Positions 36,793-45,630 of a DNA stretch of 64,000 nt are shown in pieces. A program made the position numbers and the translations under genes. How positions within the stretch are numbered: the first letter of the stretch is position 1; each line of letters starts with the position of its first letter. The notes beneath the pieces were generated by a model, which made no database searches, was not told where the DNA came from, and was given only the letters and a program-made list of their open reading frames with translations. The stretch is from NCBI RefSeq assembly GCF_019880305.1, contig NZ_CP082301.1:1054001-1118000 (forward strand). Reading direction: 5' to 3'. Source of the DNA: Streptomyces decoyicus. Its GTDB lineage: Bacteria > Actinomycetota > Actinomycetes > Streptomycetales > Streptomycetaceae.

Positions 36793-37593
36793 TCAGTCCG
36801 TCGTCGGGTCCCCCGTGATCAGGGCGAACGGGGCCCCTGCCGGGTCCCTGAGCATGGCCAGCCGGCCGACGCCCGGGGCGTCGGTGGGCGGAATCAGGAT
36901 CGTGGCGCCGCGGTCGGTGGCCGCGGCGAAGGCCGCGTCGCAGTCGGTGACACCGAAATACGGGTGCCACTCGGAGGTCGAACCGGCCTTCAGGTTCGCC
37001 TCCGGCAGCTGCATGAGGCCGCCGTGCCCCGAGTCGTCGTCCTTGCCGCCGCCCGGTGCGGAGACGACGGAGTAGACCGTTTCGCCGCCCATCGGCATGT
37101 CTTGGTGGCTCCAGGAGAAGACCGAGCGGTAGAAGTCCTTCGCGGCGGCCGCGTCGGTGGTGTACAGCTCCGTCCAGCACAGGGAGTTCGGCTCCATGAC
37201 CGTCTCCAGGCCCTGGACGTCGCCCGGCTGCCACACGGCGAAGTCGCCGCCGGTCGGGTCGGTGAAGGCGGCCAGCCGGCCCGCGGTGAAGACATCCATC
37301 GGCGGGACGCGTACCGAGCCGCCGGCCTGCTCCACCGCCTTGACCGTGGCGTCCGCGTCGGGGGTCTGGAAGTACACCGTCCAGGCGGAGCCCGCGCCCT
37401 CCTCCATCAGGGGCCCCACGGCAGCGACCGTCTTGCCGTCGAGCTGGAAGAAGCCGTACCCGCCCGCGTCCGGTCCGGCCGACTGGAAGGTCCAGCCGAA
37501 CACGGCGGAGTAGAAGGAGACGGCGTCGTCGATGTCCGGGGCCCCGAGGTCGAGCCAGTTCGGTGTGCCCGGAACAAAATGGGTCGTCAGCAT
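36793..37593 (-). CDS. Tandem VOC (glyoxalase-fold) protein
   Basis: A 266-residue protein with two VOC modules of about 125 residues. The first begins WLDLGAPDIDDAVSFYSAVF and the second begins WTELYTTDAAAAKDFYRSVF; each ends with a FAVW or FALI strand. Such proteins resemble the mycobacterial CFP30B antigen and antibiotic-binding or hydroxylase-related VOC proteins; no metal triad is obvious enough to assign an enzyme. GGAGG lies seven bases before ATG 37593. A paralogue occurs at 51493-52257. Confidence 0.88.
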   Translation of the reverse strand: MLTTHFVPGTPNWLDLGAPDIDDAVSFYSAVFGWTFQSAGPDAGGYGFFQLDGKTVAAVGPLMEEGAGSAWTVYFQTPDADATVKAVEQAGGSVRVPPMDVFTAGRLAAFTDPTGGDFAVWQPGDVQGLETVMEPNSLCWTELYTTDAAAAKDFYRSVFSWSHQDMPMGGETVYSVVSAPGGGKDDDSGHGGLMQLPEANLKAGSTSEWHPYFGVTDCDAAFAAATDRGATILIPPTDAPGVGRLAMLRDPAGAPFALITGDPTTD

Positions 37594-37702
37594 CGGTGGT
37601 CCTCCGTCGCACGGATGGGTGTTCACGGCTGTTTCGCGCCGATTCCCAGCATCGCAGGGGGCACTGACAGCCGCCCTTCGCGCACGCCGTGCCGGGCCCG
37701 GC

Positions 37703-39268
37703 TCAGGGGGCGCCGAACCGTGCGCGCAGCTCCCGCTTGAGGACCTTGCCGCTGGCGTTGCGCGGCAGCGCGTCCACGAACACCACCCGTTTGGGCGCCT
37801 TGAACGGCGCAAGGCGGGCGCGGGCCGCCGCGATCAGCTCCGCCTCCCCCACTTCCTCCCCGCCGTCCCCGTCCCCGGCACCGCCCGCACCGTCCGTACG
37901 CCGTACGACCACCGCGGTCACCGCCTCGATCCAGCGCTCGTCCGGCAGCCCGATGACCGCGACCTCGGCCACCTGCGGATGCGCGTAGAGCACGTCCTCC
38001 ACCTGACGCGAGGCGACCAGGACGCCGCCGGAGTTGATGACGTCCTTGACCCGGTCGACCACCGTGAAATAGCCCTCGGCGTCACGGACGGCGAGGTCGC
38101 CGGAGTGGAACCAGCCGTCCCGGAACGCCTCGGCGGTCTCCTCCGGCTTGTCCCAGTAGCCGGTGCACAGTTGGGGGGAGCGGTAGACGACCTCGCCCCG
38201 GGTGCCGTCCGGTACCTCCCGGCCCTCCTCATCCACCACCCGGGCCTCGACGAACAGCACCGGGCGCCCGCAGGAGTCCATCCGGCCCTCGTGTTCGCCG
38301 GGGCCGAGCACGGTGGCCAGCGGCCCGATCTCGCTCTGCCCGAAGCAGTTGTAGAAGGCGAGTCCTGGCAGCCGGGCGCGGAGCCGCTCCAGGACCGGCA
38401 CCGGCATGATCGAGGCACCGTAGTAGGCCTTGCGCAGCCCGCTCAGCTCCCGGGTGGTGAAGCCGGGGTGGTGCGACAGCGCGATCCATACGGTCGGTGG
38501 CGCGAACAGACTGTCGGCCCCGCCCGCTTCCACCAGGTCGAAGATCTTTCCCGGGTCGGGTCCGTCCAGGATGGTGTTCTCCGCGCCCACCGCAAGGTAG
38601 GGCAGCAGAAACACATGCATCTGCGCGGAGTGGTAGAGCGGCAGCGAGTGAACCGGCCGGTCCGTCTCTTTCAGATCGAGGGCGACGACGGCGCTGGTGT
38701 ACTCGTGCACCAGCGCGCGGTGGGTCATCATCGCGCCCTTGGGCAGGGCGGTGGTGCCTGAGGTGTACAGAAGCTGGACGAGGGCGTCGTCGGACACCTC
38801 GGCCGCCGGCCCGGCGGCGTCCGGCCCGGCGGCGTCCGGCGCGTCGTGGGCCGCGAGCCGCTCCAGCAGCCCGTCGGGCGCCCCGTACAGGGGCATGGTG
38901 CGGACGGAGTCCGGCAGCCGGTGCGCGAGCGCGGCGTCGGTGAGCACCAGCACACTGCCCGACTGCTCCAGGAGGTAGCGCAGGTCCTCGCCGGTCAGGC
39001 TGTGGTTGACCGGCACATGCACCAGTCCGGCGCGGGCGCAGGCCAGAAATCCGATCAGATACGCATCCGAGTTGTGGCCGTAGGAGGCGACCCGGTCGCC
39101 GGGCCGCAGGCCGTCCGCCCGCAGCACCCGGGCCGCGGCGGTCACCGCGTCGTCCAGCGCGCGATAGGTCCAGGCCCGGTCCGCGTACCGCACCGCAGTG
39201 CGACCGGGCACCCGTCGGGCGCTGCGCCGCACGACTCCGTCGACCGTATTGCTCCGCGCTTGCGTCAT
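37703..39268 (-). CDS. Acyl-CoA synthetase / AMP-dependent ligase (FadD13-like)
   Basis: A 521-residue adenylate-forming enzyme. Motifs: the P-loop LLYTSGTTALPKGAMMTHR, FYNCFGQSEIGPLA, the hinge VDRVKDVINSGGVLVASRQVED, and the catalytic Lys in LPRNASGKVLKRELR. The compact N-terminus suggests medium- or long-chain fatty or aromatic acids, but specificity cannot be read. A 22-residue Gly/Asp/Glu stretch (GGAGDGDGGEE) interrupts the C-terminal lobe. GAGG precedes the ATG. Not overlapped by neighbours; separate from the ligase encoded at 39580. Confidence 0.88.
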   Translation of the reverse strand: MTQARSNTVDGVVRRSARRVPGRTAVRYADRAWTYRALDDAVTAAARVLRADGLRPGDRVASYGHNSDAYLIGFLACARAGLVHVPVNHSLTGEDLRYLLEQSGSVLVLTDAALAHRLPDSVRTMPLYGAPDGLLERLAAHDAPDAAGPDAAGPAAEVSDDALVQLLYTSGTTALPKGAMMTHRALVHEYTSAVVALDLKETDRPVHSLPLYHSAQMHVFLLPYLAVGAENTILDGPDPGKIFDLVEAGGADSLFAPPTVWIALSHHPGFTTRELSGLRKAYYGASIMPVPVLERLRARLPGLAFYNCFGQSEIGPLATVLGPGEHEGRMDSCGRPVLFVEARVVDEEGREVPDGTRGEVVYRSPQLCTGYWDKPEETAEAFRDGWFHSGDLAVRDAEGYFTVVDRVKDVINSGGVLVASRQVEDVLYAHPQVAEVAVIGLPDERWIEAVTAVVVRRTDGAGGAGDGDGGEEVGEAELIAAARARLAPFKAPKRVVFVDALPRNASGKVLKRELRARFGAP

Positions 39269-39317
39269 GGCGCGATCCTCGGCGGCCCCTCACCCCGGGT
39301 CAAGCCACCCGACCGGA

Positions 39318-39455
39318 GTGAGGGACGGCGGCCCCCGGACCCTGCTGACCTACTCCCAGTCCTCCGACCCCTCGTCGGCGCACCACAGCGACCAGAACGA
39401 GCTCTACGCGGCCGGCCGGATGGTCCGGGAGCGGTTCTGCGCGAAGGACATCGCC
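39318..39455 (+). pseudogene. Remnant of a penicillin-acylase family gene
   Basis: In one frame the DNA reads GPRTLLTYSQSSDPSSAHHS, then DQNELYAAGRMVRERFCAKDI. This is the characteristic C-terminal segment of penicillin amidase/acyl-homoserine-lactone acylase proteins. The rest of such a gene (about 700 codons) is absent: upstream lies the ligase gene on the other strand. So only the last 45-50 codons remain in this 311 bp gap (39269-39579). Confidence 0.62.
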
Positions 39456-39519
39456 GCTGCGCCCGGTCTCACGTCAGCGGGTGCTGCACGTGCGCCCCTG
39501 ACGGGCACGGCAGGCGGTG

Positions 39520-39562
39520 CCGGGGCGGCCGGTCCCCGGAGGGGTGGGACCGGCCGCCCCGG
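39520..39562. terminator. Strong hairpin terminator
   Basis: CCGGGGCGGCCGGTCCC (39520-39536) pairs exactly with GGGACCGGCCGCCCCGG (39546-39562) over a nine-base loop, just past the stop of the leftward ligase gene at 39580. Confidence 0.85.
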
Positions 39563-39579
39563 CTGTCCGGGACGCATGG

Positions 39580-41139
39580 CTACACGGCGCGCTCCCGCCC
39601 CTCCCAGTACGGGTCGCGCAGCCGCCGCTTGTAGAGCTTGCCGTTGGGGTCGCGCGGCATGACGGTGATGAAGTCGACCGACTTGGGCCGCTTGTAGCCG
39701 GCCAGTTGCCGCGCACAGTGGGCCAGGAGCTCGGCGGCCAGACCGGGCCCCGGCGCATGGCCCTCGGCGGGCTCCACGACGGCCTTGACCTCCTCGCCCC
39801 AGTCGTCGTGCGGGATGCCGAAGGCGGCCGCGTCGGCGACGGCGGGGTGGCCGAGCAGGGCGGATTCGATCTCGGCGGGGTAGATGTTCACCCCGCCCGA
39901 GATGATCATGTCGATCTTGCGGTCGCGGAGGAAGAGATACCCATCCGCATCCAGATATCCGAGGTCTCCGACGGTGAAGAAGTCACCGATCCGGTTCCTC
40001 TTCGTCTTCCCCTCGTCCTTGTGGTAGCTGAAGCCGCCGGTGTTCATCTTCATGTAGACGGTGCCGAGTTCGCCCGCGGGCAGCCGGTTGCCGTCGTCGT
40101 CGAAGACGGCCAGCTCGCTGATCGGCCAGGCCTTGCCGACCGTCCCCGGCCGTTTGAGCCAGTCCTCGGCGGTCGCGAAAGCGCCGCCGCCCTCACTGGC
40201 CGCGTAGTACTCCTCGACACAGCCGCCCCACCAGTCGATCATCGCGCGTTTGACGTGGTCGGGGCAGGGTGCGGCGCCGTGAAGGGCGTGCCGCATCGAG
40301 CTCACGTCGTACCCCGCGCGGGTCTCCTCGGGCAGTGCGAGCAGCCGGTGGAACTGGGTGGGCACCATATGCGTGTGGGTGCAGCGGTGTCTGTCGATCA
40401 GGGCCAGCATGCTCTGCGGCGTCCACTTGTCCATCAGGACGAGGCGGTGGCCGAGGTGCAGCGAGGCACCGGCGAATTGCAGCACGGCCGTGTGGTAGAG
40501 CGGCGAGCAGACCAGATGGACATTGCCGTCGAACGGCTTGATACCGAAGATGCCGAGGAATCCGCCGAGGTGGGCGTCCTCGGGTGCGGTACCGGGCAGC
40601 GGGCGGCGAATACCGCGCGGGCGCCCCGTGGTGCCCGAGGTGTAGTTCATGACCCAGCCCAGGGTCCGGTCGGCGGGCGCGGACCCGGGCTGTCCGTCGA
40701 GGAGTTGGGCGTACGGCCGGAAGCCGTCGATGTGACCGACGGCGTGGCGCCGCGGCCCCGGCAGCTTCGCCTCGTCCGCGGCGTGCCGGGCCGCCTCCGC
40801 GAACCGCTCGTGCGCGATCAGCACCTTCGCCCCGGAGTCGGCGACGATCCAGGCGATCTCCGGGCCGACCAGATGGTGGTTGACGGGGACGAGATAGAAA
40901 CCGGCCTGGGACGCGGCGAGATACGCGGTGAAGAACTCGACGCCGTTGGGGAGGACCACGGCGAACGCGTCGCCGCGCTCCAGGCCCGCCGCGCGCAGCC
41001 CGTGGACCAGCCGGTTGCTCGCGGCGTGCAGCCGGCCCGCGGTCCACTCCTCGCCGTCCGGGGCGATCAGGACCGTGCGGTCCGGGTCTGCGGCGGCCTG
41101 CGCCCAGAAACCGTTGGGCGGTGGGGAGTCTTGGGTCAT
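39580..41139 (-). CDS. Acyl-CoA synthetase / AMP-dependent ligase
   Basis: A 519-residue adenylate-forming ligase. Motifs: NYTSGTTGRPRGIRRPL, EYYAASEGGGAFATAEDWL, the GDLGYLDADGYLFLRDRKID hinge, IISGGVNIYPAEIE, and the end PRDPNGKLYKRRLRDPYW with the catalytic Lys. GAGGAGG lies eight bases before ATG 41139, which is 19 bases after the nitronate monooxygenase-like stop; the two form an operon. The carboxylic acid substrate is unknown; neighbours point to fatty acid or steroid-type lipid metabolism. Confidence 0.88.
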   Translation of the reverse strand: MTQDSPPPNGFWAQAAADPDRTVLIAPDGEEWTAGRLHAASNRLVHGLRAAGLERGDAFAVVLPNGVEFFTAYLAASQAGFYLVPVNHHLVGPEIAWIVADSGAKVLIAHERFAEAARHAADEAKLPGPRRHAVGHIDGFRPYAQLLDGQPGSAPADRTLGWVMNYTSGTTGRPRGIRRPLPGTAPEDAHLGGFLGIFGIKPFDGNVHLVCSPLYHTAVLQFAGASLHLGHRLVLMDKWTPQSMLALIDRHRCTHTHMVPTQFHRLLALPEETRAGYDVSSMRHALHGAAPCPDHVKRAMIDWWGGCVEEYYAASEGGGAFATAEDWLKRPGTVGKAWPISELAVFDDDGNRLPAGELGTVYMKMNTGGFSYHKDEGKTKRNRIGDFFTVGDLGYLDADGYLFLRDRKIDMIISGGVNIYPAEIESALLGHPAVADAAAFGIPHDDWGEEVKAVVEPAEGHAPGPGLAAELLAHCARQLAGYKRPKSVDFITVMPRDPNGKLYKRRLRDPYWEGRERAV

Positions 41140-41158
41140 TCCGCTGTCCTCCTCGGGA

Positions 41159-42262
41159 TCAGGCGCGTCCGGCGATGCGGTTGATGCGGTCGATGGCCCG
41201 CTCGAAGCCACGGGTGAGGTCGTCGAAGACGGCCTGTACGCTGCGTTCGCTGTTCATCCGTCCGACGATCTGGCCGACCGGGGTGCCCAGCAGCGGTTCG
41301 ACCTCGTGCCGCTGGATACGGGAGTTGGCCTCGGCGACCAGCAGGCCCTGCAACGGCATCGGCAGCGGGCCGGGACCGTTCGGATCGTCCCAGGCGTCGG
41401 TCCACTCGGTGCGCAGCTGGCGGGCGGGTTTGCCGGTCAGGGCGCGGGAGCGGACGGTGTCGCCCGGCCCCGCGGCGAGCAGTTTCGCGGTCAGCCGCCG
41501 GGAGTGCAGGTCGGCCTCCTCGGTGGTCAGCCAGAGCGAGCCCAGCCAGACCCCCTGGGCGCCGAGGGCGAGTCCGGCGGCGATCTGCTCACCGGTGCCG
41601 ATGCCGCCCGCGGCGAGCACCGGCAGCGGGTCGACGGCGGCCACGACCTCCGGGGTGAGGACCATGGTGGCGATCTCGCCGGTGTGCCCGCCCGCCTCGT
41701 ACCCCTGGGCGACGACGATGTCGATACCGGCGGCCTTGTGGTGCCGTGCGTGCCGCGGGCTGCCGGCCAGCGCGGCGGCGAGGACGCCGTGGTCGTGGGC
41801 GCGCCGGATGATGTCGGGCGGCGGTGAGCCGAGGGCGTTGGCCAGCAGCTTGATCGGATAGTCGAAGGCCACATCGAGCTGGGTGCGGGCGACCTGCTCC
41901 ATCCACCCGGTGATCCGCCAGCCGGACGCCTCCCCCTCCGCGAGCTGCGGCACCTGGTGTTTGTCGAGGAGCTCGGTGACGAAGCGGCGGTGCCCCTCCG
42001 GGATCATCGTCTCGACCTCGGCCTCGGTGACCCCCTCCACCTTCTTGGCGGGCATGACCACATCGAGCCCGTAGGGCAGGCCGTCGGTGTGCTCCTGCAT
42101 CCAGTCCAGGTCGCGGGCGAGCTCGTCCGGCGCGGTGTAGCGGACCGCGCCGAGCACGCCGAACCCGCCGGCCCGGGTGATCGCCGCGGCGACCGCGGGA
42201 AAGGGCGTGAACCCGAAGACGGCGTGCTCGACTCCCAGCGTGTTGCTCAGCTCCGTCTGCAT
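41159..42262 (-). CDS. Nitronate monooxygenase-like FMN oxidoreductase
   Basis: A 367-residue TIM-barrel flavoprotein of the 2-nitropropane dioxygenase group. Visible motifs are AITRAGGFGVLGA near residue 30, GIDIVVAQGYEAGGHTGEIATM (phosphate and active-site loop, with the His), PVLAAGGIGTGEQIAAGLALGAQGVWLGS (FMN phosphate site), and a closing helix. Family members oxidise nitronates or serve as enoyl-CoA or steroid-type reductases in lipid breakdown. An exact 25 bp palindrome stands 39 bp upstream of ATG 42262. First gene of an operon with the AMP-ligase. Confidence 0.88.
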   Translation of the reverse strand: MQTELSNTLGVEHAVFGFTPFPAVAAAITRAGGFGVLGAVRYTAPDELARDLDWMQEHTDGLPYGLDVVMPAKKVEGVTEAEVETMIPEGHRRFVTELLDKHQVPQLAEGEASGWRITGWMEQVARTQLDVAFDYPIKLLANALGSPPPDIIRRAHDHGVLAAALAGSPRHARHHKAAGIDIVVAQGYEAGGHTGEIATMVLTPEVVAAVDPLPVLAAGGIGTGEQIAAGLALGAQGVWLGSLWLTTEEADLHSRRLTAKLLAAGPGDTVRSRALTGKPARQLRTEWTDAWDDPNGPGPLPMPLQGLLVAEANSRIQRHEVEPLLGTPVGQIVGRMNSERSVQAVFDDLTRGFERAIDRINRIAGRA

Positions 42263-42300
42263 GGGCGAAGGATGCCGCAGCGGGCCGTACGAGGGAAGAG

Positions 42301-42325
42301 AGTTTCTGATGCAGCGTCAGAAACT
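42301..42325. promoter_or_regulatory. Exact palindrome upstream of the nitronate monooxygenase-like gene
   Basis: AGTTTCTGA and TCAGAAACT form perfect 9 bp arms with a seven-base spacer, a size typical of TetR operators. Shares the TTTCTGA-N7-TCAG layout with 30742-30758. Confidence 0.65.
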
Positions 42326-42359
42326 TGGCACCGGCCTTGGCACCGGCCTTGGCACCGGC
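42324..42359. repeat. Three tandem 12 bp repeats
   Basis: CTTGGCACCGGC is repeated three times exactly, beginning inside the right arm of the palindrome. It fills part of the gap between the flavoprotein and phytoene-dehydrogenase-like genes. Confidence 0.9.
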
Positions 42360-42414
42360 CGGGACGGGCGGGTCCCGGCCGTCCCGGGACGGCGGGGCGG
42401 CCGGCCCCCTCCCC

Positions 42415-43989
42415 TCACTCCTCCTCCAATACCGCCATCGCCGCGTTGTGTCCCGGGATGCCGCTCACGCCCCCGCCGCGCACCGCACCCGCTCCGCACA
42501 GGAGGACGTTGGGGTGGGTGGTCGCCACGCCCCAGCGGGCCGGGGCGGCGGACGGGGCGTCGCCGAGGGCCTCGTCCGAGGGATCGGCATACGGAAAGGC
42601 CAGGTCCCGGTGGAAGATGTTGCCGCCCGGCAGGCCGAGTTCGCGGTCCAGGTCGAGGGGGGACCGGGCCTCGATGCAGGGGCGGCCGTCGGCGTCATGG
42701 GCCAGGCAGTCGGCGAGCGGTTCGGCGAGGTGGGTGTCGAGTTCGGCGAGGGTGGCCGCCAGCAGGCGCTCGCGGGTGGTGTCGTTGTCGGCGGTGAACA
42801 GGCTCGCGGGGGCGTGCAGACCGAACAGGGTGAGCGTCTGGTAGCCCTGGCGGACCAGGTCCGCGCCGAGGATGGAGGGGTCGGTGAGGGAGTGGCAGTA
42901 GATCTCGGACGGCGGGGAGGCGGGGAGTGCGCCGGACGCGGCCTGTTGGTAGGCGCTCTCCAGTTGGCGGTAGCCCTCGGCGATATGGAACGTGCCGGAG
43001 AAGGCCTCCCGCGGGTCCACACGGGTATCACGCAGCCGCGGCAGCCGGGTGAGCAGCATATTGACCTTGAGCTGGGCACCCTCGGCGGGTGGCGGCGGGG
43101 TCTCGCCCAGCAGGCGGGCCAGCTCGCGCGGGGCGGCGTTGACCAGGACCCGGCGGGCGCCGACGGTGCCCTGGTCGCAGGTGACCTCCGCGGTGCGGCC
43201 GTCCGTCGCGATCCCGGTCACGGCGCAGTCGGTGACGATCTCCGCCCCGGCCCGGCGGGCGGCGTCGGCCAGTGCGTCGGTGAGGGCCCCCATACCGCCG
43301 ATGGGCACGTCCCAGTCGCCGGTGCCGCCACCGATGACGTGGTAGAGGAAACAGCGGTTCTGACGCAGGGACGGATCATGGGCGGTGGCGAAGGTGCCGA
43401 TGAGGGCGTCGGTGAGGACCACCCCGCGGACCAGGTCGTCGCTGAAGGTCTCCTCGACCACCTCCCCCAGGGGACGTTCGAACAGGGCATGCCAGGTGGC
43501 GTCGTCGTCGACGGTGGCGCGCAGCGCGGCGCGGGTGGGGAGAGGCTCGGTCAGGGTGGGGAAGACGCGTGCGGCGAGACGCCCGGTGGTGCCGTAGAAG
43601 CGCTGCCAGGCGGTGAACTCCCGGTCGGAGCCGGTGAGTTCGGAGAATGCGGTACGGGTCCGGGCATCGCCGCCGCCGACGAGGAGACCGGTGGGGCGGC
43701 CGTCGCGCACGGTGGGGGTGTAGGAGGAGACGGTGCGTTTGCGTACCGCGAAGCGCAGGCCGAGATCCCGCACGATCTTCGACGGCAGCAGGCTGACGAG
43801 GTAGGAGTAACGGGACAGCCGGGCGTCGACCCCGGCGAACGCCCGGGTCGACACGGCGGCCCCACCAGTGTGGTCCAGCCGCTCCAGCACCAGCACACTG
43901 CGCCCTGCGCGCGCGAGATAGGCGGCGGCGACCAGTCCGTTGTGCCCGCCGCCGACGATGACCGCGTCATACGAAGTCCGTTCCGGCAT
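42415..43989 (-). CDS. FAD-dependent oxidoreductase, phytoene dehydrogenase/PYROXD2-like
   Basis: A 524-residue flavoprotein. The N-terminal dinucleotide-binding motif is YDAVIVGGGHNGLVAAAYLARAGRSVLVLER, given here in two parts by the VIVGGGHNGL core and the VLVLER acid. The second FAD element GGMGALTDALADAARRAGAEI and the C-terminal VLLCGAGAVRGGGVSGIPGHNAA are typical of carotenoid desaturase and PYROXD2-type proteins. No carotenoid genes are adjacent, so the substrate is open. The ATG at 43989 has AAGGGG almost touching it. Divergent from the alpha-galactosidase gene. Confidence 0.88.
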   Translation of the reverse strand: MPERTSYDAVIVGGGHNGLVAAAYLARAGRSVLVLERLDHTGGAAVSTRAFAGVDARLSRYSYLVSLLPSKIVRDLGLRFAVRKRTVSSYTPTVRDGRPTGLLVGGGDARTRTAFSELTGSDREFTAWQRFYGTTGRLAARVFPTLTEPLPTRAALRATVDDDATWHALFERPLGEVVEETFSDDLVRGVVLTDALIGTFATAHDPSLRQNRCFLYHVIGGGTGDWDVPIGGMGALTDALADAARRAGAEIVTDCAVTGIATDGRTAEVTCDQGTVGARRVLVNAAPRELARLLGETPPPPAEGAQLKVNMLLTRLPRLRDTRVDPREAFSGTFHIAEGYRQLESAYQQAASGALPASPPSEIYCHSLTDPSILGADLVRQGYQTLTLFGLHAPASLFTADNDTTRERLLAATLAELDTHLAEPLADCLAHDADGRPCIEARSPLDLDRELGLPGGNIFHRDLAFPYADPSDEALGDAPSAAPARWGVATTHPNVLLCGAGAVRGGGVSGIPGHNAAMAVLEEE

Positions 43990-44168
43990 GCCCCTTGGTA
44001 GCACGCGGTGATCTCGGTCGCCAGGTGCAGGCGGCTGAAACCTCCACCCGGGTCGGTGCGGCTTCTTGACCGGGCAGGGGGCTGCTCCTAGCGTCCGGCC
44101 GTGCTCCGCCCCGGCACCGCCCCCGCCGCCCTCTCCGCAGGCCGTCCCGCCCACCCGTGAGGTGACCC

Positions 44169-45476
44169 GTGTCCCACTCCCCGGTACCCCGCCTCGGCCG
44201 CACCCTCGCCGGACTGACCGCCGTCGCCGCCTGCTCCGCCGGGCTGCTCGCGGCCCCCGCGCCCGCCTCCGCCGCCGCCGGTCCGGCCCGTGCGACCGGC
44301 GCCCGGCACATCGCCGGGGCGTATCCGAATCTGGCCCCCAGACCCCCGATGGGCTGGAACAACTGGTCGTACTACATGTGCGACATCAACGAGAAGGTCG
44401 TCCTCGACAACGCGCGGGCCCTGGTCCGTACGGGGCTCGCGCGGCAGGGCTATCGCACCGTCACCGTCGACGACTGCTGGATGAGCCGCCGGCGCGGGCC
44501 CAAGGGGGAGCTGACGGCCGACCGCACGAAGTTCCCGCACGGCATGGCCTACCTCGGGCGGCAGCTGCACGCGCTGGGACTGAAGTTCGGGATCTATGAG
44601 GACGTCGGCACCCTCACCTGTGAGAAGTATCCGGGCAGTCTTGGCCATTTTCAGCAGGACGCGGAGCTGTTCGCCCGCTGGAAGGTCGACTACGTCAAGG
44701 CGGACGGCTGCAATGTGCCCGTCGCGCCGGGGCACTCCAAGGAGGAGACCTACCGGGACCTGTACGGGCAGATGAGCCGTGCGCTCCGGGCCACCGGCCG
44801 CCCGATCACCTTCTCGGTGTCGGCACCGGCCTACTTCCAGTTCGACGGCGACAGCGTCTGGCACCGGGTCATCGGCTGGTCGGCCGAGGTCGGCAATCTG
44901 TGGCGGGGCGGGCGCGATGTGGCACTCCAGAAGAGCACACCGGCCGCGAAGTGGTCCTCCATCGTCTACAACTTCCGCTACAACGCGCGGCTGGACGGCC
45001 TCCAGCGTCCCGGCCGCTGGAACGATCCGGACTTCCTGCTGGCCGGCGACACGGGCCTGACTGCGCGTGAGATGCAGAGCCAGATGTCGCTGTGGGCGAT
45101 GATGGCCGCTCCCCTGATCTCCAGCACCGACGTCGGCGATCTGTCCCCGTCGGCGCGCAAGGTGCTCGGGAACAAGGAGGTCATCGCCGTCGACCAGGAT
45201 GCGCTCGGCGTCCAGGGGAACCTCGTGCGGCAGGACGACGGCTCCGCGGTGCTGGCCAAGCCGCTGAAGAACGGCGACCGGGCGATCGCCCTGTTCAACT
45301 CCGGCGACGCGCCGCGCACGCTCTCCGTCACGGCCGCCGCGGCCGGACTGCCGGCAGCCGACTCCTACCGACTGCACGATCTGGTGACCGGCCGCCGCAC
45401 GCACAGCGACGACACGATCGTGGCGCGGGAGGTGCCGCCGCACAGCACGGTGCTCTACCGCGTCACACCGGACTGA
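44169..45476 (+). CDS. Secreted GH27 alpha-galactosidase
   Basis: A 435-residue exported glycoside hydrolase. The signal peptide covers about residues 1-37 (AGLTAVAACSAGLLAAPA, ending ASAAA). The catalytic barrel starts PPMGWNNWSYYMC; the nucleophile is Asp179 in VDYVKADGC and the probable acid/base is Asp250 in LWRGGRDV. RWNDPDFLLAG and LWAMMAAPLISSTD complete the GH27 signature, and a small beta-sandwich domain ends the protein. It releases terminal alpha-galactose from plant galactosides. GTG 44169 has GAGGTGA upstream. No sugar transporter or regulator is adjacent. Confidence 0.93.
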   Translation: MSHSPVPRLGRTLAGLTAVAACSAGLLAAPAPASAAAGPARATGARHIAGAYPNLAPRPPMGWNNWSYYMCDINEKVVLDNARALVRTGLARQGYRTVTVDDCWMSRRRGPKGELTADRTKFPHGMAYLGRQLHALGLKFGIYEDVGTLTCEKYPGSLGHFQQDAELFARWKVDYVKADGCNVPVAPGHSKEETYRDLYGQMSRALRATGRPITFSVSAPAYFQFDGDSVWHRVIGWSAEVGNLWRGGRDVALQKSTPAAKWSSIVYNFRYNARLDGLQRPGRWNDPDFLLAGDTGLTAREMQSQMSLWAMMAAPLISSTDVGDLSPSARKVLGNKEVIAVDQDALGVQGNLVRQDDGSAVLAKPLKNGDRAIALFNSGDAPRTLSVTAAAAGLPAADSYRLHDLVTGRRTHSDDTIVAREVPPHSTVLYRVTPD

Positions 45477-45590
45477 CCGGGGCGGCGGTCCCGCCCGGCG
45501 GCATCCGGGCCGACCGGGGCACAGCGGTCCCGAGGCCGCGTCCGGACTGACCGCGGCCGCCCTCCCCCTGGGGGCGTCTCCCCCTGGGGG

Positions 45591-45630
45591 GTGCCTCCCC
45601 TGAGGTGCCTCCCCTGAGGTGCCTCCCCTA
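45591..45630. repeat. Three tandem 14 bp repeats at the 3' end of the kinase gene
   Basis: GTGCCTCCCCTGAG occurs twice and then as GTGCCTCCCCTAG, reaching the kinase stop codon (45628-45630). A CCCCCTGGGGG palindrome precedes it. Confidence 0.8.
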
